This document shows positions 15,527 through 23,655 of a stretch of DNA of 30,359 bases, in pieces; position 1 is the first letter of the stretch, and each line of letters opens with the position of its first letter. The translations under genes and the position numbers were made by a program. Origin of the DNA: JAVVEW01 sp032251045. GTDB taxonomy: Bacteria > Pseudomonadota > Gammaproteobacteria > Methylococcales > Methylomonadaceae. The notes beneath the pieces were generated by a model. That model saw only the letters and a program-made list of their open reading frames with translations. It was not told where the DNA came from and made no database searches. The stretch is taken from positions 1 through 30,359 of the forward strand of contig JAVVEW010000031.1 in assembly GCA_032251045.1 (NCBI GenBank), given 5' to 3'.

Positions 15527-16465
15527 ATGGTTACCGCACCGGCGCGGCTGCATATGGGATTTATCGATCTCAGCGGCGCGTCGGGCCGTCATTTTGGCAG
15601 CATCGGCGCGGCTATCAATGAAATCGCCACCCGTATCGAACTGACGCCGGCGGCAAACTTTCAGGTAACCGGAGAAGACACCGAGCGCGCCGCTCGTTAT
15701 GGCAAAACATTATGTCAGGCGTTGCAGGTCGCCGATAAGATTCATTTGCATGTCAAGCAGGCGATACCCGGGCATATTGGCTTAGGCTCCGGCACACAAC
15801 TGGCGCTGGCCATCGGCATGGCTTTGAATGCGTTTTATGAGCTCAAGCTCAGCGTCCGGCAACTGGCCAGCCTGACCCAGCGCGGCAAACGCTCAGGCAT
15901 CGGCATTGGCGTGTTCGAGCATGGCGGTTTGGTGGTCGATGGCGGACGCGGCCCGAATACCGTGATTCCGCCGGTGTTGGCCCGGCATGAAGTGCCGCCA
16001 GACTGGCGTTTTGTCCTGGTTTTCGACCGGCGCGGCCAGGGCTTGCATGGCGCGGCGGAAATCGATGCCTTCAAGGCCTTGCCGCCGTTTCCCGAGAGCG
16101 AAGCGCAGCGTTTGTGTTACCGACTGTTGATGACCGCGCTACCGGCATTGGCGGAGGACGATTTACCGCGTTTTGGCCAGGTGGTCAGTGATTTGCAGCA
16201 AACTGTGGGCAGTCATTTCGCCGCCGCGCAAGGCGGCGTTTATGCCAGCGCGGAAGTGGCCGAGGTCATGGCCTGGCTGGCAGGTCAAGGCGCGCACGGC
16301 TTGGGGCAGACCTCGTGGGGGCCGACCGGGTTTGCTATTTTTCCCGACCAGGCCGAAGCTGACCGTATTCTGGCGCAAGCAGGGCAGGTGTTCGGCCACT
16401 ATCAGCATATTTACTGGCAATGCGTGACCATTGCCAACCGGCCGGCCTGGGTAGAATTTGCCTGA
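15527..16465 (+). CDS. mptG: Beta-ribofuranosylaminobenzene 5'-phosphate synthase (beta-RFAP synthase)
   Basis: 312 aa from ATG 15527; the start MVTAPARLHMGFIDL matches the family, and the open extension to a TTG at 15470 is less likely. The GHMP-kinase-type fold shows PGHIGLGSGTQLALAIGMALN, GKRSGIGIGVFEHGGLVVDGG and LGQTSWGPTGFAIF. The enzyme condenses p-aminobenzoate with PRPP, releasing CO2 and PPi; this is the committed step of methanopterin synthesis, and in bacteria it marks H4MPT-using methylotrophs. It opens the first block of the C1 island and is followed after 7 bp by an ATP-grasp gene. Confidence 0.95.
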   Translation: MVTAPARLHMGFIDLSGASGRHFGSIGAAINEIATRIELTPAANFQVTGEDTERAARYGKTLCQALQVADKIHLHVKQAIPGHIGLGSGTQLALAIGMALNAFYELKLSVRQLASLTQRGKRSGIGIGVFEHGGLVVDGGRGPNTVIPPVLARHEVPPDWRFVLVFDRRGQGLHGAAEIDAFKALPPFPESEAQRLCYRLLMTALPALAEDDLPRFGQVVSDLQQTVGSHFAAAQGGVYASAEVAEVMAWLAGQGAHGLGQTSWGPTGFAIFPDQAEADRILAQAGQVFGHYQHIYWQCVTIANRPAWVEFA

Positions 16466-16472
16466 AAAGGTG

Positions 16473-17540
16473 ATGATCGTGCTCGCCGCCAGTGGTCGCT
16501 GGCTGGCGGAGGCGGCTTGTGCGGCAGGCTTTGACGTTTGGCTGATCGAACAGTTTGCCGATGTCGATGCCTTGCGCTGTTGCCGGCGTCATCAACAGGT
16601 TGACGATTTTTCGCTGACCACGGTCAAGCCGATTATCGAAGTCTGGCTAAGCAATGCCGGGCGCGCTGCTGTGATCTATGGCGGCGGCCTGGAACAATAC
16701 CCGGAAACGCTGGACTTTTTGGCGCGGCGTTCAGAGATACTTGGCAATAGCGCCGAATGTTTTCGAAAAACACTGACAAAGCGCGACTTGTTCGCGCACT
16801 TTGCCCGGCTGGGTATCGCGGTGCCTGAAACCCGGTTCACGCCGCCCAACCTGGCAAATGATTGGTTGTACAAGCCGATGGCAGGCCAAGGCGGCTCTGG
16901 CATCCGTCTCTGGCAAGTGGGCGATGCTCTGGATACCGGCGGCTACTGGCAGCGTTTTGTGCCCGGCGTCGCAGGCTCGGTGTTGTTTGCCGCCAATGGC
17001 CGGAAATCGGTCATCATGGCCGTGCATCGCTATTATCAAAGTGAACCGCCATGGCGCTTTGCCGGTTTAAGCAACGCGCCGCTGTTGACGGCTCGGCAGC
17101 TTGCATTGCTGGATCAGGCATTAGCTGAGCTGGTTTTGTTGCTCCGGCTTAAAGGTTTGAATACCCTGGATATTATCACGGATGGCGATGCTGTCTGGGC
17201 GCTGGAAATCAATGCCCGGCCCTCGGCCAGCCTGCAACTGTACGCGCCGGATTGGCTGGCTGTGCATAGTGCTGCCGTGGCCGGGCATTTGCCAACTACC
17301 GATTTCAGGCAATGGCCGGCTTCGGGATTCAGAATTGTTTATGCCCGGCGTGAAACCGTGATTGCCAAGGGCTGGCGCTGGCCAGGCTTTTGCCATGATT
17401 GCCCGCCGGAAGGTGCGGCGATCGGCGCAGGACAGCCGATCTGCACGGTGTTGTCCAGCGCGGAAAATCATGCCCGGCTGAGCGAACAGCTCGATCAAGC
17501 AATACATTTTTTAACCACACAATTTAAAAGGATGTCATGA
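16473..17540 (+). CDS. ATP-grasp protein of the H4MPT gene island (OrfY-type)
   Basis: 355 aa from ATG 16473. TTG 16458 and GTG 16479 are alternatives; AAAAGG sits at the best distance for the GTG. An N-terminal Rossmann-like part (MIVLAASGRWLAEAA) precedes the ATP-grasp domain: DWLYKPMAGQGGSGIRLW is the glycine-rich ATP loop with Lys, and LNTLDIITDGDAVWALEINARPSAS holds the metal-binding ExN motif. ATP-grasp enzymes join a carboxylate to an amine or thiol through an acyl-phosphate. Genes of this type sit next to mch in methylotroph clusters and are thought to serve H4MPT or methylofuran synthesis; the substrate is unproven. Its stop overlaps mch by 4 bp. Confidence 0.85.
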   Translation: MIVLAASGRWLAEAACAAGFDVWLIEQFADVDALRCCRRHQQVDDFSLTTVKPIIEVWLSNAGRAAVIYGGGLEQYPETLDFLARRSEILGNSAECFRKTLTKRDLFAHFARLGIAVPETRFTPPNLANDWLYKPMAGQGGSGIRLWQVGDALDTGGYWQRFVPGVAGSVLFAANGRKSVIMAVHRYYQSEPPWRFAGLSNAPLLTARQLALLDQALAELVLLLRLKGLNTLDIITDGDAVWALEINARPSASLQLYAPDWLAVHSAAVAGHLPTTDFRQWPASGFRIVYARRETVIAKGWRWPGFCHDCPPEGAAIGAGQPICTVLSSAENHARLSEQLDQAIHFLTTQFKRMS

Positions 17541-18520
17541 ATCATCAACCGAGTCTTAATCAAGCGGTACAACCTTGGGTCGATCGGCTGATCAATCACG
17601 CCGATCAATACCGTATTGCCGTTAAGTCCGCCGACAATGGCGTGACTTTGATCGATGCCGGGGTCGATGCGCCCGGCGGCCTGGAAGCCGGACGCCTGAT
17701 TACCGAAATCTGTCTAGGCGGCCTGGGCACGGTCAGCCTGCAACACAGCCAACAATGCCCGAACTGGCCGTTGACCGTGAATGTTCACACCACCCATCCG
17801 GTGCTGGCTTGTTTGGGCAGTCAATATGCCGGCTGGAGTCTCTCGCACGAAAAATACTATGCCTTGGGTTCAGGGCCGGCACGAGCCATGGCCACCAAAC
17901 TCAAAAACGAACAAGTGCAGCCGGTTGAGGCTTTGTACACCGAGCTGAATTATCGCGACTCGGCTGAACGGTCGGTATTGGTCATTGAAAACGATGCCCT
18001 GCCGCCGTTGCCGATACTGGATAAAGTGGTCGAAGCCTTAGGCATCAGCGCCGATCGGTTGACCGTGATTGTCACCCCCACCAGCAGCCTTGCCGGCAGT
18101 GTGCAGGTGGTCGGGCGAGTGCTGGAAGTAGCCTTGCATAAAGCCCATACCCTGCATTTTCCGCTGGAAAATATCGTCGATGGCATGGGCAGTGCGCCGC
18201 TGGCGCCGCCACATCCGGATTTCATGACCGCCATGGGCCGCACCAATGACGCCATTTTGTTCGGCGGTCAGGTGCAGTTGTTCGTGCGCGGTGCTGACGA
18301 TCAAGCCGCCGAACTGGCAAAAAATCTGCCCAGCTCCACGTCGAAAGACTACGGCAAGCCGTTCGCGCAGGTGTTCAAAGACTACAATTACGACTTTTTC
18401 AAAGTCGATCCCATGTTGTTCAGCCCGGCCAGCGTGACGGTCACCGCGGTCGAATCCGGCAACAGCTTCCGTGCCGGCGCACTCGATTATGCCTTGCTGG
18501 ATCAATCGTTCGGCGGATGA
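17537..18520 (+). CDS. mch: Methenyl-H4MPT cyclohydrolase
   Basis: 327 aa, typical length. Recognisable blocks are LNQAVQPWVDRLI, GVTLIDAGVDAPGGLEAGRLITEICLGGLG, VHTTHPVLACLGSQYAGW, ALGSGPARAMA, VIENDALPP, and NIVDGMGSAPLAPPHPDFMTAMGRTNDAILFGG. It reversibly hydrolyses N5,N10-methenyl-H4MPT to N5-formyl-H4MPT, the third step of formaldehyde oxidation on H4MPT, in the cytoplasm. GATGTC-ATG with AAAGGA lies before ATG 17537. It overlaps both neighbours by 4 bp (ATGA), indicating translational coupling. Confidence 0.98.
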   Translation: MNHQPSLNQAVQPWVDRLINHADQYRIAVKSADNGVTLIDAGVDAPGGLEAGRLITEICLGGLGTVSLQHSQQCPNWPLTVNVHTTHPVLACLGSQYAGWSLSHEKYYALGSGPARAMATKLKNEQVQPVEALYTELNYRDSAERSVLVIENDALPPLPILDKVVEALGISADRLTVIVTPTSSLAGSVQVVGRVLEVALHKAHTLHFPLENIVDGMGSAPLAPPHPDFMTAMGRTNDAILFGGQVQLFVRGADDQAAELAKNLPSSTSKDYGKPFAQVFKDYNYDFFKVDPMLFSPASVTVTAVESGNSFRAGALDYALLDQSFGG

Positions 18521-19422
18521 TCGGTTGGATCGCTATTTTTACCGACGACCCCGGCTGGCATGGCGCCGAGCTTAAGCGCGCTCTGGCGCAGCGCGGTTTT
18601 GAAGCGCGCTTTGTTTCCCTGACCGAAGGCCAGTTCGTGCTGGGGCCGGACGCGCCGGGCTTGCGGCTGGCGGATTATCAGGACTTACCGCTGGCCGCGT
18701 TCGTGCGCGGCGTGCCCGGCGGTTCCTTGGAGCAAGTGGTGCTGTGTCTGGATGTGCTGCATGCGCTGGAGGCTTTATCGATTCCGGTTTACAACACCGG
18801 GCGAGGCATCGAGCGCAGCGTCGATAAAGCGCTGACCAGCATGTTGTTGCAGAGGTGCGAGCTGAACGTGCCGCCTACCTGGGTCACGCGCAGCACCGAG
18901 CAAGCCTTGACCATCGCGGAAGCGGAACTGGCGCGAGGCCACGACCTGGTCAGCAAGCCGTTGTTCGGCTCGCAAGGCGAGGGCGTGCGCCGGCTGGATA
19001 AACCGTCCGATCTAGTCTGGCTGAATGCCTCAGGCGGGATTTATTATCTGCAACGATTCATCCCCAGCCTGGGTGACGGTTTCGCCGACATTCGGGTGTT
19101 TGTCATTGCCGGTCGCGCGGTGGCGGCCATGCGCCGGCAAGGTCGCTCGTTTCTGAACAACCTGGCACAAGGCGGTTTGGGGGTGGCGATACCGCTTGAG
19201 CGAACACTGGCAGAATCTGCGGTGGCGGCGACCCGAGCCTTGGCGCTGGATTATGCCGGCGTTGACCTGATTCAGGATAAGCAAGGTTGTTATTGGCTGA
19301 TTGAAGTTAATGGCATTCCCGCTTGGAAGGGCGTGCAAAGTGCTTGTCAGCTGCCGATCACCGAATTATTGGTGGATGATTTCATCGATCGAAAATTAAA
19401 GCTTAACGAGGCGGCGGCATGA
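18517..19422 (+). CDS. RimK-like ATP-grasp ligase of the H4MPT island (Orf5-type)
   Basis: 301 aa. The N-terminus IGWIAIFTDDPGWHGAELKRAL starts a RimK-type fold; GRGIERSVDKALTSMLLQ, LVSKPLFGSQGEGVRRL (ATP loop), YYLQRFIPSLGDGFADIRVFVIAGR and YWLIEVNGIPAWKGVQ (ExN metal site) follow. RimK-family enzymes add glutamate to a carboxyl; the archaeal relative MptN adds alpha-glutamate to H4MPT. A pterin or furan glutamyl ligase is therefore the best guess. True RimK (ribosomal S6 modification) is unlikely given its place between mch and the CitG-like gene, overlapping both by 4 bp. Confidence 0.88.
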   Translation: MIGWIAIFTDDPGWHGAELKRALAQRGFEARFVSLTEGQFVLGPDAPGLRLADYQDLPLAAFVRGVPGGSLEQVVLCLDVLHALEALSIPVYNTGRGIERSVDKALTSMLLQRCELNVPPTWVTRSTEQALTIAEAELARGHDLVSKPLFGSQGEGVRRLDKPSDLVWLNASGGIYYLQRFIPSLGDGFADIRVFVIAGRAVAAMRRQGRSFLNNLAQGGLGVAIPLERTLAESAVAATRALALDYAGVDLIQDKQGCYWLIEVNGIPAWKGVQSACQLPITELLVDDFIDRKLKLNEAAA

Positions 19423-20267
19423 ACGAAGCGCTGAAGCGCTGTTACCTGCGCGCTTGTGCGCTGGATGTCGAGGCGTTCAAACCGGGCAATGTCGGCTTGC
19501 ATGGCGCCGGACATGACATGGAAGTCAGCGATTTTTTGCGCAGCGCCGAAGTCTCCGCACCGCCGTTGTGTCAGCCGGATTTAACGTTGGGCGAGCGCAT
19601 TTATCAGGCGGTGGCCGCAACCCGGCGGGCGGTGGGTTGTAACACCAACCTGGGCATTGTGCTGCTGGCCGCGCCGTTGTTGCAGGCGCTGTTGCAACCG
19701 GAGTTAACCGGTTCGCTGCAGGATAAGGTATGTCAGGTGTTGGCGAATACCACAGTGGCCGATGCTGACTGGGTGTTTCAGGCCATCACTTTAGCCAACC
19801 CCGGTGGCTTGGGCGGTGCGCCGGCGCATGATGTCAGAGCCAAGCCAACCGTTAACTTGCTTGAGGCTATGGCAGCCGCCGCAGAACGTGACCGCATTGC
19901 CTGGCAATACGCGCATGGCTATAAAGATATTTTTGAACTCGGCATTTTAAGGTATAATTCCTTAGTTAAAAGCTGGGGGTTTATACCTTGGGCTGCTTCA
20001 GGTGTTTACACGCTTTTTCTCAGTCGCTATGCTGACAGTCATGTACAGCGCAAATTTGGTGCGGTTCATAACCATAAACTGGCACGTCAATTCAGCCGAC
20101 TGGATCAAGCCTTGATGAACGCAACCGACCCTGAAGCCTTGCGCGGTGATTTTCATGAACTCGATGTGGTGTTAAAGCAACGCGGCATCAATCCAGGTAC
20201 CAGCGCAGATTTGACGGTAGCCACGGCACTGACTCAATTGCTGTCGGCTGTAATCACCGACAGTTAA
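19419..20267 (+). CDS. CitG-like (triphosphoribosyl-dephospho-CoA synthase-related) protein of the H4MPT island (Orf7-type)
   Basis: 282 aa. CitG-family motifs are present: VEAFKPGNVGLHGAGHDM near the N-terminus, VGCNTNLGIVLLAAPLL, and GINPGTSADLTVATAL near the C-terminus. Classical CitG transfers an adenine-displacing ribosyl group onto dephospho-CoA for citrate lyase. No citrate lyase gene is here, and this branch is known from C1 clusters, so a role in making a ribosyl-phosphate-containing cofactor part (as in H4MPT) is plausible but unproven. It starts within the stop of the ligase gene (ATGA) and is followed by the 91-bp fae leader. A TATAAT at 19953-19958 inside the gene has no good -35. 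Confidence 0.88.
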   Translation: MNEALKRCYLRACALDVEAFKPGNVGLHGAGHDMEVSDFLRSAEVSAPPLCQPDLTLGERIYQAVAATRRAVGCNTNLGIVLLAAPLLQALLQPELTGSLQDKVCQVLANTTVADADWVFQAITLANPGGLGGAPAHDVRAKPTVNLLEAMAAAAERDRIAWQYAHGYKDIFELGILRYNSLVKSWGFIPWAASGVYTLFLSRYADSHVQRKFGAVHNHKLARQFSRLDQALMNATDPEALRGDFHELDVVLKQRGINPGTSADLTVATALTQLLSAVITDS

Positions 20268-20358
20268 CAATACCTCAGCAAACAATCTGCTTCAACATTT
20301 TCCTCTGCCTTAGGCAGTTTTACTCAGCAACAACTCTTAATTTAAGGAGAACATAAGC
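20268..20358 (+). promoter_or_regulatory. fae 5' leader with hairpin and strong ribosome site
   Basis: The leader has a small perfect hairpin, CTGCC-TTA-GGCAG (20305-20317), followed by TTT, and a consensus AAGGAG at 20344-20349, 9 nt before the fae ATG. fae is normally among the most abundant proteins of methanotrophs, so a promoter near here is expected, but no clear -35/-10 pair is visible. Confidence 0.45.
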
Positions 20359-20868
20359 ATGGCAAAAATTACTAACTTGCGTGTTGGCGAATCTTTGGTT
20401 GGCGATGGCAACGAAGTTGCTCACATTGACTTGATCCTGGGCCCTAGAGGTTCCGCTGCGGAAGCCGCATTTGCAAACTGCCTGACTAACAACAAAGACG
20501 GTTTCTCAAGCTTGTTGGCCGTAGTTGCGCCTAACTTGCTGGTTAAGCCAGCGACTGTCATGTTCAACAAAGTGACCATCAAAGGTTCCAAGCAAGCCGT
20601 GCAAATGTTCGGTCCTGCGCAACGCGGCGTGGCCCTGGCCGTTGCCGACAGTGTTGAAGATGGCACCATTCCAGCCGATGAAGCTGATGATTTGTTCATC
20701 AGCGTGGGTGTATTCATTCACTGGCTGGCCGATGACGACGCCAAAATCCAGAAATACAACTACGAAGCGACTCGCGAAGCGATCAAACGCGCTGTTGATG
20801 GCTCACCAACCGCGAAAGAAGTGGTTGCCGCCAAAGCTACCGCAACTCACCCATTCGCTGCTAACTAA
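20359..20868 (+). CDS. fae: Formaldehyde-activating enzyme
   Basis: 169 aa, standard Fae length. The N-terminus AKITNLRVGESLVGDGNEVAHIDLILGPRG contains the catalytic histidine (His22 here, equal to His17 of the characterised Methylorubrum enzyme). FGPAQRGVALAVADSVEDG, DDLFISVGVFIHWLADD and YNYEATREAI are also conserved. It catalyses condensation of formaldehyde with H4MPT to methylene-H4MPT in the cytoplasm, the entry point of the pathway. Base usage differs from its neighbours (more GTT, GCT, AAC), as expected for a highly expressed gene. A strong terminator follows. Confidence 0.99.
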   Translation: MAKITNLRVGESLVGDGNEVAHIDLILGPRGSAAEAAFANCLTNNKDGFSSLLAVVAPNLLVKPATVMFNKVTIKGSKQAVQMFGPAQRGVALAVADSVEDGTIPADEADDLFISVGVFIHWLADDDAKIQKYNYEATREAIKRAVDGSPTAKEVVAAKATATHPFAAN

Positions 20869-20894
20869 TCCGTTAACCGCGAAGGCTGATAAAG

Positions 20895-20927
20895 CCGGTA
20901 GTCCTTTTGTGGGCTACCGGTTTTTTT
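20895..20927 (+). terminator. Rho-independent terminator after fae
   Basis: CCGGTAGTCC and GGGCTACCGG form a 10-bp stem (one G-U pair) with a 6-nt loop, followed by seven T. It begins 26 bp after the fae stop. The T run overlaps the stop codon of the convergent HisA-like gene (20926-20928). Confidence 0.9.
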
Positions 20928-21600
20928 ACGTTTGGGCCAAGGCATTAAGTTCAGCCAGGCCTAGCTGGCCAGAATACAAGGCTGTTGCCACCAGGGCTTG
21001 TTCAACACCCAAGTCAGCGAGTGCTTGCAAATCATCCCGTCCGCGCACCCCGCCCGAGGCAACCCAGCGGTGTTCTGGAAACGCCTGTCGATAGCGACCA
21101 AGGCGCATCAAATCCGGCCCTTGCTCACTACCTACCAAGGCAAGATTCATCAGAATCAGGGTTTCCGGCCATTGTTCAGGCTGACCAAACAAGCCTTGCT
21201 TGTCTAACGCCTGATCGCCCTGGCTGTCCAGCGATAGCACAAAGCGTTTGTCGCCGGGTAATCCGGAACTAGGCCAGCTTTCGGTAGCCAGAATCGGGGT
21301 GATGTTAGCTGGCAAGTCAGGATAGGTTTTGAAGCCTGCATCCAGCCAAAAATGCTGCGCAGGAAAACGCCCGGCCAGCGCGATCAGCGTTTCACCGTGA
21401 TCAACCCGACCGGTCAAAGCATCAAGGTCAGCCAGATAAAATAAGGGAAATGGGTATAATTTCAGTAATGCTTCAAGCAGTGCTTCAGGACGGGCGCTGG
21501 GAGTCAAAGCACTACGCAGCGGCTGGTAAGCATACCGCTGACCGCGCCGGGCATGAACCGCTTGCCCGTTCAGCACATCGATAACCGGAATAAGCTGCAT
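20926..21600 (-). CDS. HisA/HisF-related TIM-barrel protein of the C1 island
   Basis: 224 aa, shorter than HisA (about 245). MQLIPVIDVLNGQAVHARRGQ matches the HisA start, with the first catalytic-type Asp at residue 8. The second strand-5 Asp is in FVLSLDSQGD. The C-terminal phosphate-binding pair is intact: WVASGGVRGRDDLQAL and GVEQALVATALYSG. The first-half phosphate loop (GGGIR in HisA) is replaced by LDAGFKTYPDL, so a single phosphate may be bound. Such proteins accompany methanopterin/methylofuran genes in methanogens and methylotrophs and probably isomerise or condense a small phosphosugar. It is the only leftward gene in the island, with its start 5 bp from the next gene's start. The exact reaction is unknown. 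Confidence 0.88.
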   Translation of the reverse strand: MQLIPVIDVLNGQAVHARRGQRYAYQPLRSALTPSARPEALLEALLKLYPFPLFYLADLDALTGRVDHGETLIALAGRFPAQHFWLDAGFKTYPDLPANITPILATESWPSSGLPGDKRFVLSLDSQGDQALDKQGLFGQPEQWPETLILMNLALVGSEQGPDLMRLGRYRQAFPEHRWVASGGVRGRDDLQALADLGVEQALVATALYSGQLGLAELNALAQT

Positions 21601-21605
21601 AACAA

Positions 21606-22595
21606 ATGATTGTATTGGTGTGGGAATGGCTTAGTGGCGGCGCAATGCTCGACCAACCGCTGCCCTCTGGTTTGCTGGCGGAAGGGCTGGTTATGGTCGA
21701 AGCCCTGCTTCGTGATCTGGCCGCCATACCCGATGTTCAACCCGTGGTGCTGCTAGACCGGCGCCTGGCCAAACACGCCCTGAATCTGAATGCTAAGGTT
21801 CGCATTCATTGGCTAAGAACACCTGAGGATTTGCCGCATTGGCTTAAGCATTATGCCAGACACCCGGCCTGCGTGTGGCCGATCGCACCTGAGTCAGGAC
21901 ACCACCTGGTCAGGCAAGTTGCAACTTTACGACAGCAATTCAACACTGTCCAGGCCTTGAGCGATGATGCGCTGGCGGTTTTTTCGGATAAATGGGCCAG
22001 TTATCAATGGTGCCTGGCGCAGGCTCTGCCAACCCCGATAACCTGTTGCTATCCCCATCATCATGCGCCAGACTTTACCTCTCCGTGGGTAATCAAGCCC
22101 CGCTGGGGAGTTGGCTGCGAGGGCGTTTATTATCTACGCCATGCCGATGCGCTCAGGCTTTGGGCTGCCCATGCGCCGGAAACGACACACTTTTTACTGC
22201 AACCTTTTATCGACGGCGACGCCTTAAGTCTCAGCCTCTTGTTTGAACACGGTCAAGGTCAAGTTCTGTCCATTAACCGGCAACACATCAACCGACATAA
22301 CGATACCTTTGTTTTTACTGGCGTCACCATTAACTGTCAGGCCGTTGACGACAGCTTCCAGCCGTGGCTGGACGCTATCAGCCAAAGTTTTCCCGACTTG
22401 CACGGTTTTCTTGGCATAGACTTTTTACAAACACCCGAGGGCGAGCGCTGGATTGTCGATATCAATCCACGCCTGACCACGGCCTACGCCGGGTTACAGC
22501 AGGCAACCGGCGTCAATATTGCGGCCAAACTGCTGGGCAAGCCTGGCCATGCGTCTCTGGCAACACACTCTATCACGGTAACGCTTGATGTCTGA
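21606..22595 (+). CDS. ATP-grasp protein, MfnD-like (tyramine/tyrosine-glutamate ligase family)
   Basis: 329 aa. MIVLVWEWLSGGAM is the typical start of this family, so ATG 21606 is secure even without a ribosome site. PWVIKPRWGVGCEGVYYL is the ATP loop, FLLQPFIDGDALSLSLLF the middle strand, and GERWIVDINPRLTTAYAGLQQATG the metal-binding and substrate region. Archaeal MfnD joins glutamate to tyramine in methanofuran synthesis; bacterial methylofuran has a related aromatic-amine/polyglutamate side chain. The role as a side-chain ligase is inferred from similarity and place. It overlaps the next gene by 8 bp. Confidence 0.87.
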   Translation: MIVLVWEWLSGGAMLDQPLPSGLLAEGLVMVEALLRDLAAIPDVQPVVLLDRRLAKHALNLNAKVRIHWLRTPEDLPHWLKHYARHPACVWPIAPESGHHLVRQVATLRQQFNTVQALSDDALAVFSDKWASYQWCLAQALPTPITCCYPHHHAPDFTSPWVIKPRWGVGCEGVYYLRHADALRLWAAHAPETTHFLLQPFIDGDALSLSLLFEHGQGQVLSINRQHINRHNDTFVFTGVTINCQAVDDSFQPWLDAISQSFPDLHGFLGIDFLQTPEGERWIVDINPRLTTAYAGLQQATGVNIAAKLLGKPGHASLATHSITVTLDV

Positions 22596-23655
22596 TTACA
22601 CCACCGAACCTTTGCTGCTAGGCTGGGATATTGGCGGCGCGCATTTGAAAGCTGCATGGCTGGATGCCGATGGCCATCCCCGGCAGATTTATCAACAGCC
22701 TTGCCCTTTGTGGCGCGGCACCGATACTCTCATGTCGGCCATGAACGCCATTAAAGCACGGCTACCTGACCACACCTGCCATCATGCCTTGACCATGACC
22801 GGTGAATTGGTCGATGGCTTCGACAACCGCTACCAAGGCGTGACCGCGATTGTGCAAGCCTTCCAGAGCTGCTGGCCGGGTCATAAAGTGCTGGTTTATG
22901 CCGGTCAGCGCGGCTGGCTTGCACCTGAACATATCACTGCCGATAACGCCTTAGCGATTGCCTCGGCCAACTGGCTGGCGACCGCGCAAATGTTGGCGCA
23001 AACCCGCCAACACGGTGTGCTGCTGGATATTGGCAGCACCACCACCGATATCATTCCCTTCGACAGCGGCGTCGTAACTGTCGAAGGCTATACCGATGCC
23101 GACCGGTTGCGTTTACGGGAATTGGTATACACGGGGGTGACGCGCACGCCAGTGATGGCGGTGACTCAGGAAGTGCTGTTCAAAGGTGCAACGACTTACC
23201 TGATGGCGGAATTGTTTGCCAATATGGCCGATGTTTATCGATTGCTGGAACAATTGCCAGCACACGCCGACCAGGCCGAGACCTGCGATGGCAAAGCAAA
23301 AACCCAGGCCGCCAGCGCGGCGCGTTTGCTGAGAATGCTGGGGCAGGATTATCACGCAGACCTGTTACCAGCCGCCTGTGCACTGGCGCAAGACCTTAAA
23401 AATCGGCAAATGGCACAGTTAAGCACGGCGCTGCGCCAGGTCATATCCCGACCAGCATTAACTTCACCGCCTACGTTATATGGCGCCGGCGTTGGCCGTT
23501 TTCTGGCACATGAGCTGGCCGATGCACAAGGACTGTGTTTTATCGATGTTGACCGTCTGTGGAGAATCCCAGCCAGCCCCTTCACGCCGGCGGACTGCGC
23601 CCCGGCATTAGCGGTGGTCACGCTAGCTTTGCCTGAATTATTGGAACAACCTTGA
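22588..23655 (+). CDS. H4MPT-linked C1 pathway protein, hydantoinase/oxoprolinase-like ATPase (MfnF-like)
   Basis: 355 aa from ATG 22588. The actin-like ATPase fold shows PLLLGWDIGGAHLKAAWLD (phosphate loop 1) and GVLLDIGSTTTDIIPFDSG (phosphate loop 2), then LRLRELVYTGVTRTP and TLYGAGVGRFLAHELA. Archaeal MfnF condenses the furan pyrophosphate with glutamyl-tyramine in methanofuran synthesis, and bacterial members occur only in C1 gene clusters. It overlaps the ATP-grasp gene by 8 bp and pabB by 1 bp. An annotation as hydantoinase would be misleading. Confidence 0.88.
   Translation: MSDYTTEPLLLGWDIGGAHLKAAWLDADGHPRQIYQQPCPLWRGTDTLMSAMNAIKARLPDHTCHHALTMTGELVDGFDNRYQGVTAIVQAFQSCWPGHKVLVYAGQRGWLAPEHITADNALAIASANWLATAQMLAQTRQHGVLLDIGSTTTDIIPFDSGVVTVEGYTDADRLRLRELVYTGVTRTPVMAVTQEVLFKGATTYLMAELFANMADVYRLLEQLPAHADQAETCDGKAKTQAASAARLLRMLGQDYHADLLPAACALAQDLKNRQMAQLSTALRQVISRPALTSPPTLYGAGVGRFLAHELADAQGLCFIDVDRLWRIPASPFTPADCAPALAVVTLALPELLEQP

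Noticed and set aside
15424..15621. Short plus-strand ORF ahead of beta-RFAP synthase
   Set aside because: It overlaps the well-supported beta-RFAP synthase in another frame and has no recognisable features.
18517..19422. Annotation as ribosomal protein S6 modification protein RimK
   Set aside because: Its translational coupling to mch and the CitG-like gene points to a pterin or furan cofactor ligase.
19930..19958. Possible internal promoter with a TATAAT inside the CitG-like gene
   Set aside because: No -35 element at acceptable spacing (best is TTGAAC at 14 bp).
20926..21600. Annotation as histidine-biosynthesis HisA
   Set aside because: Short length, missing N-terminal phosphate loop and setting among C1 cofactor genes argue against it.
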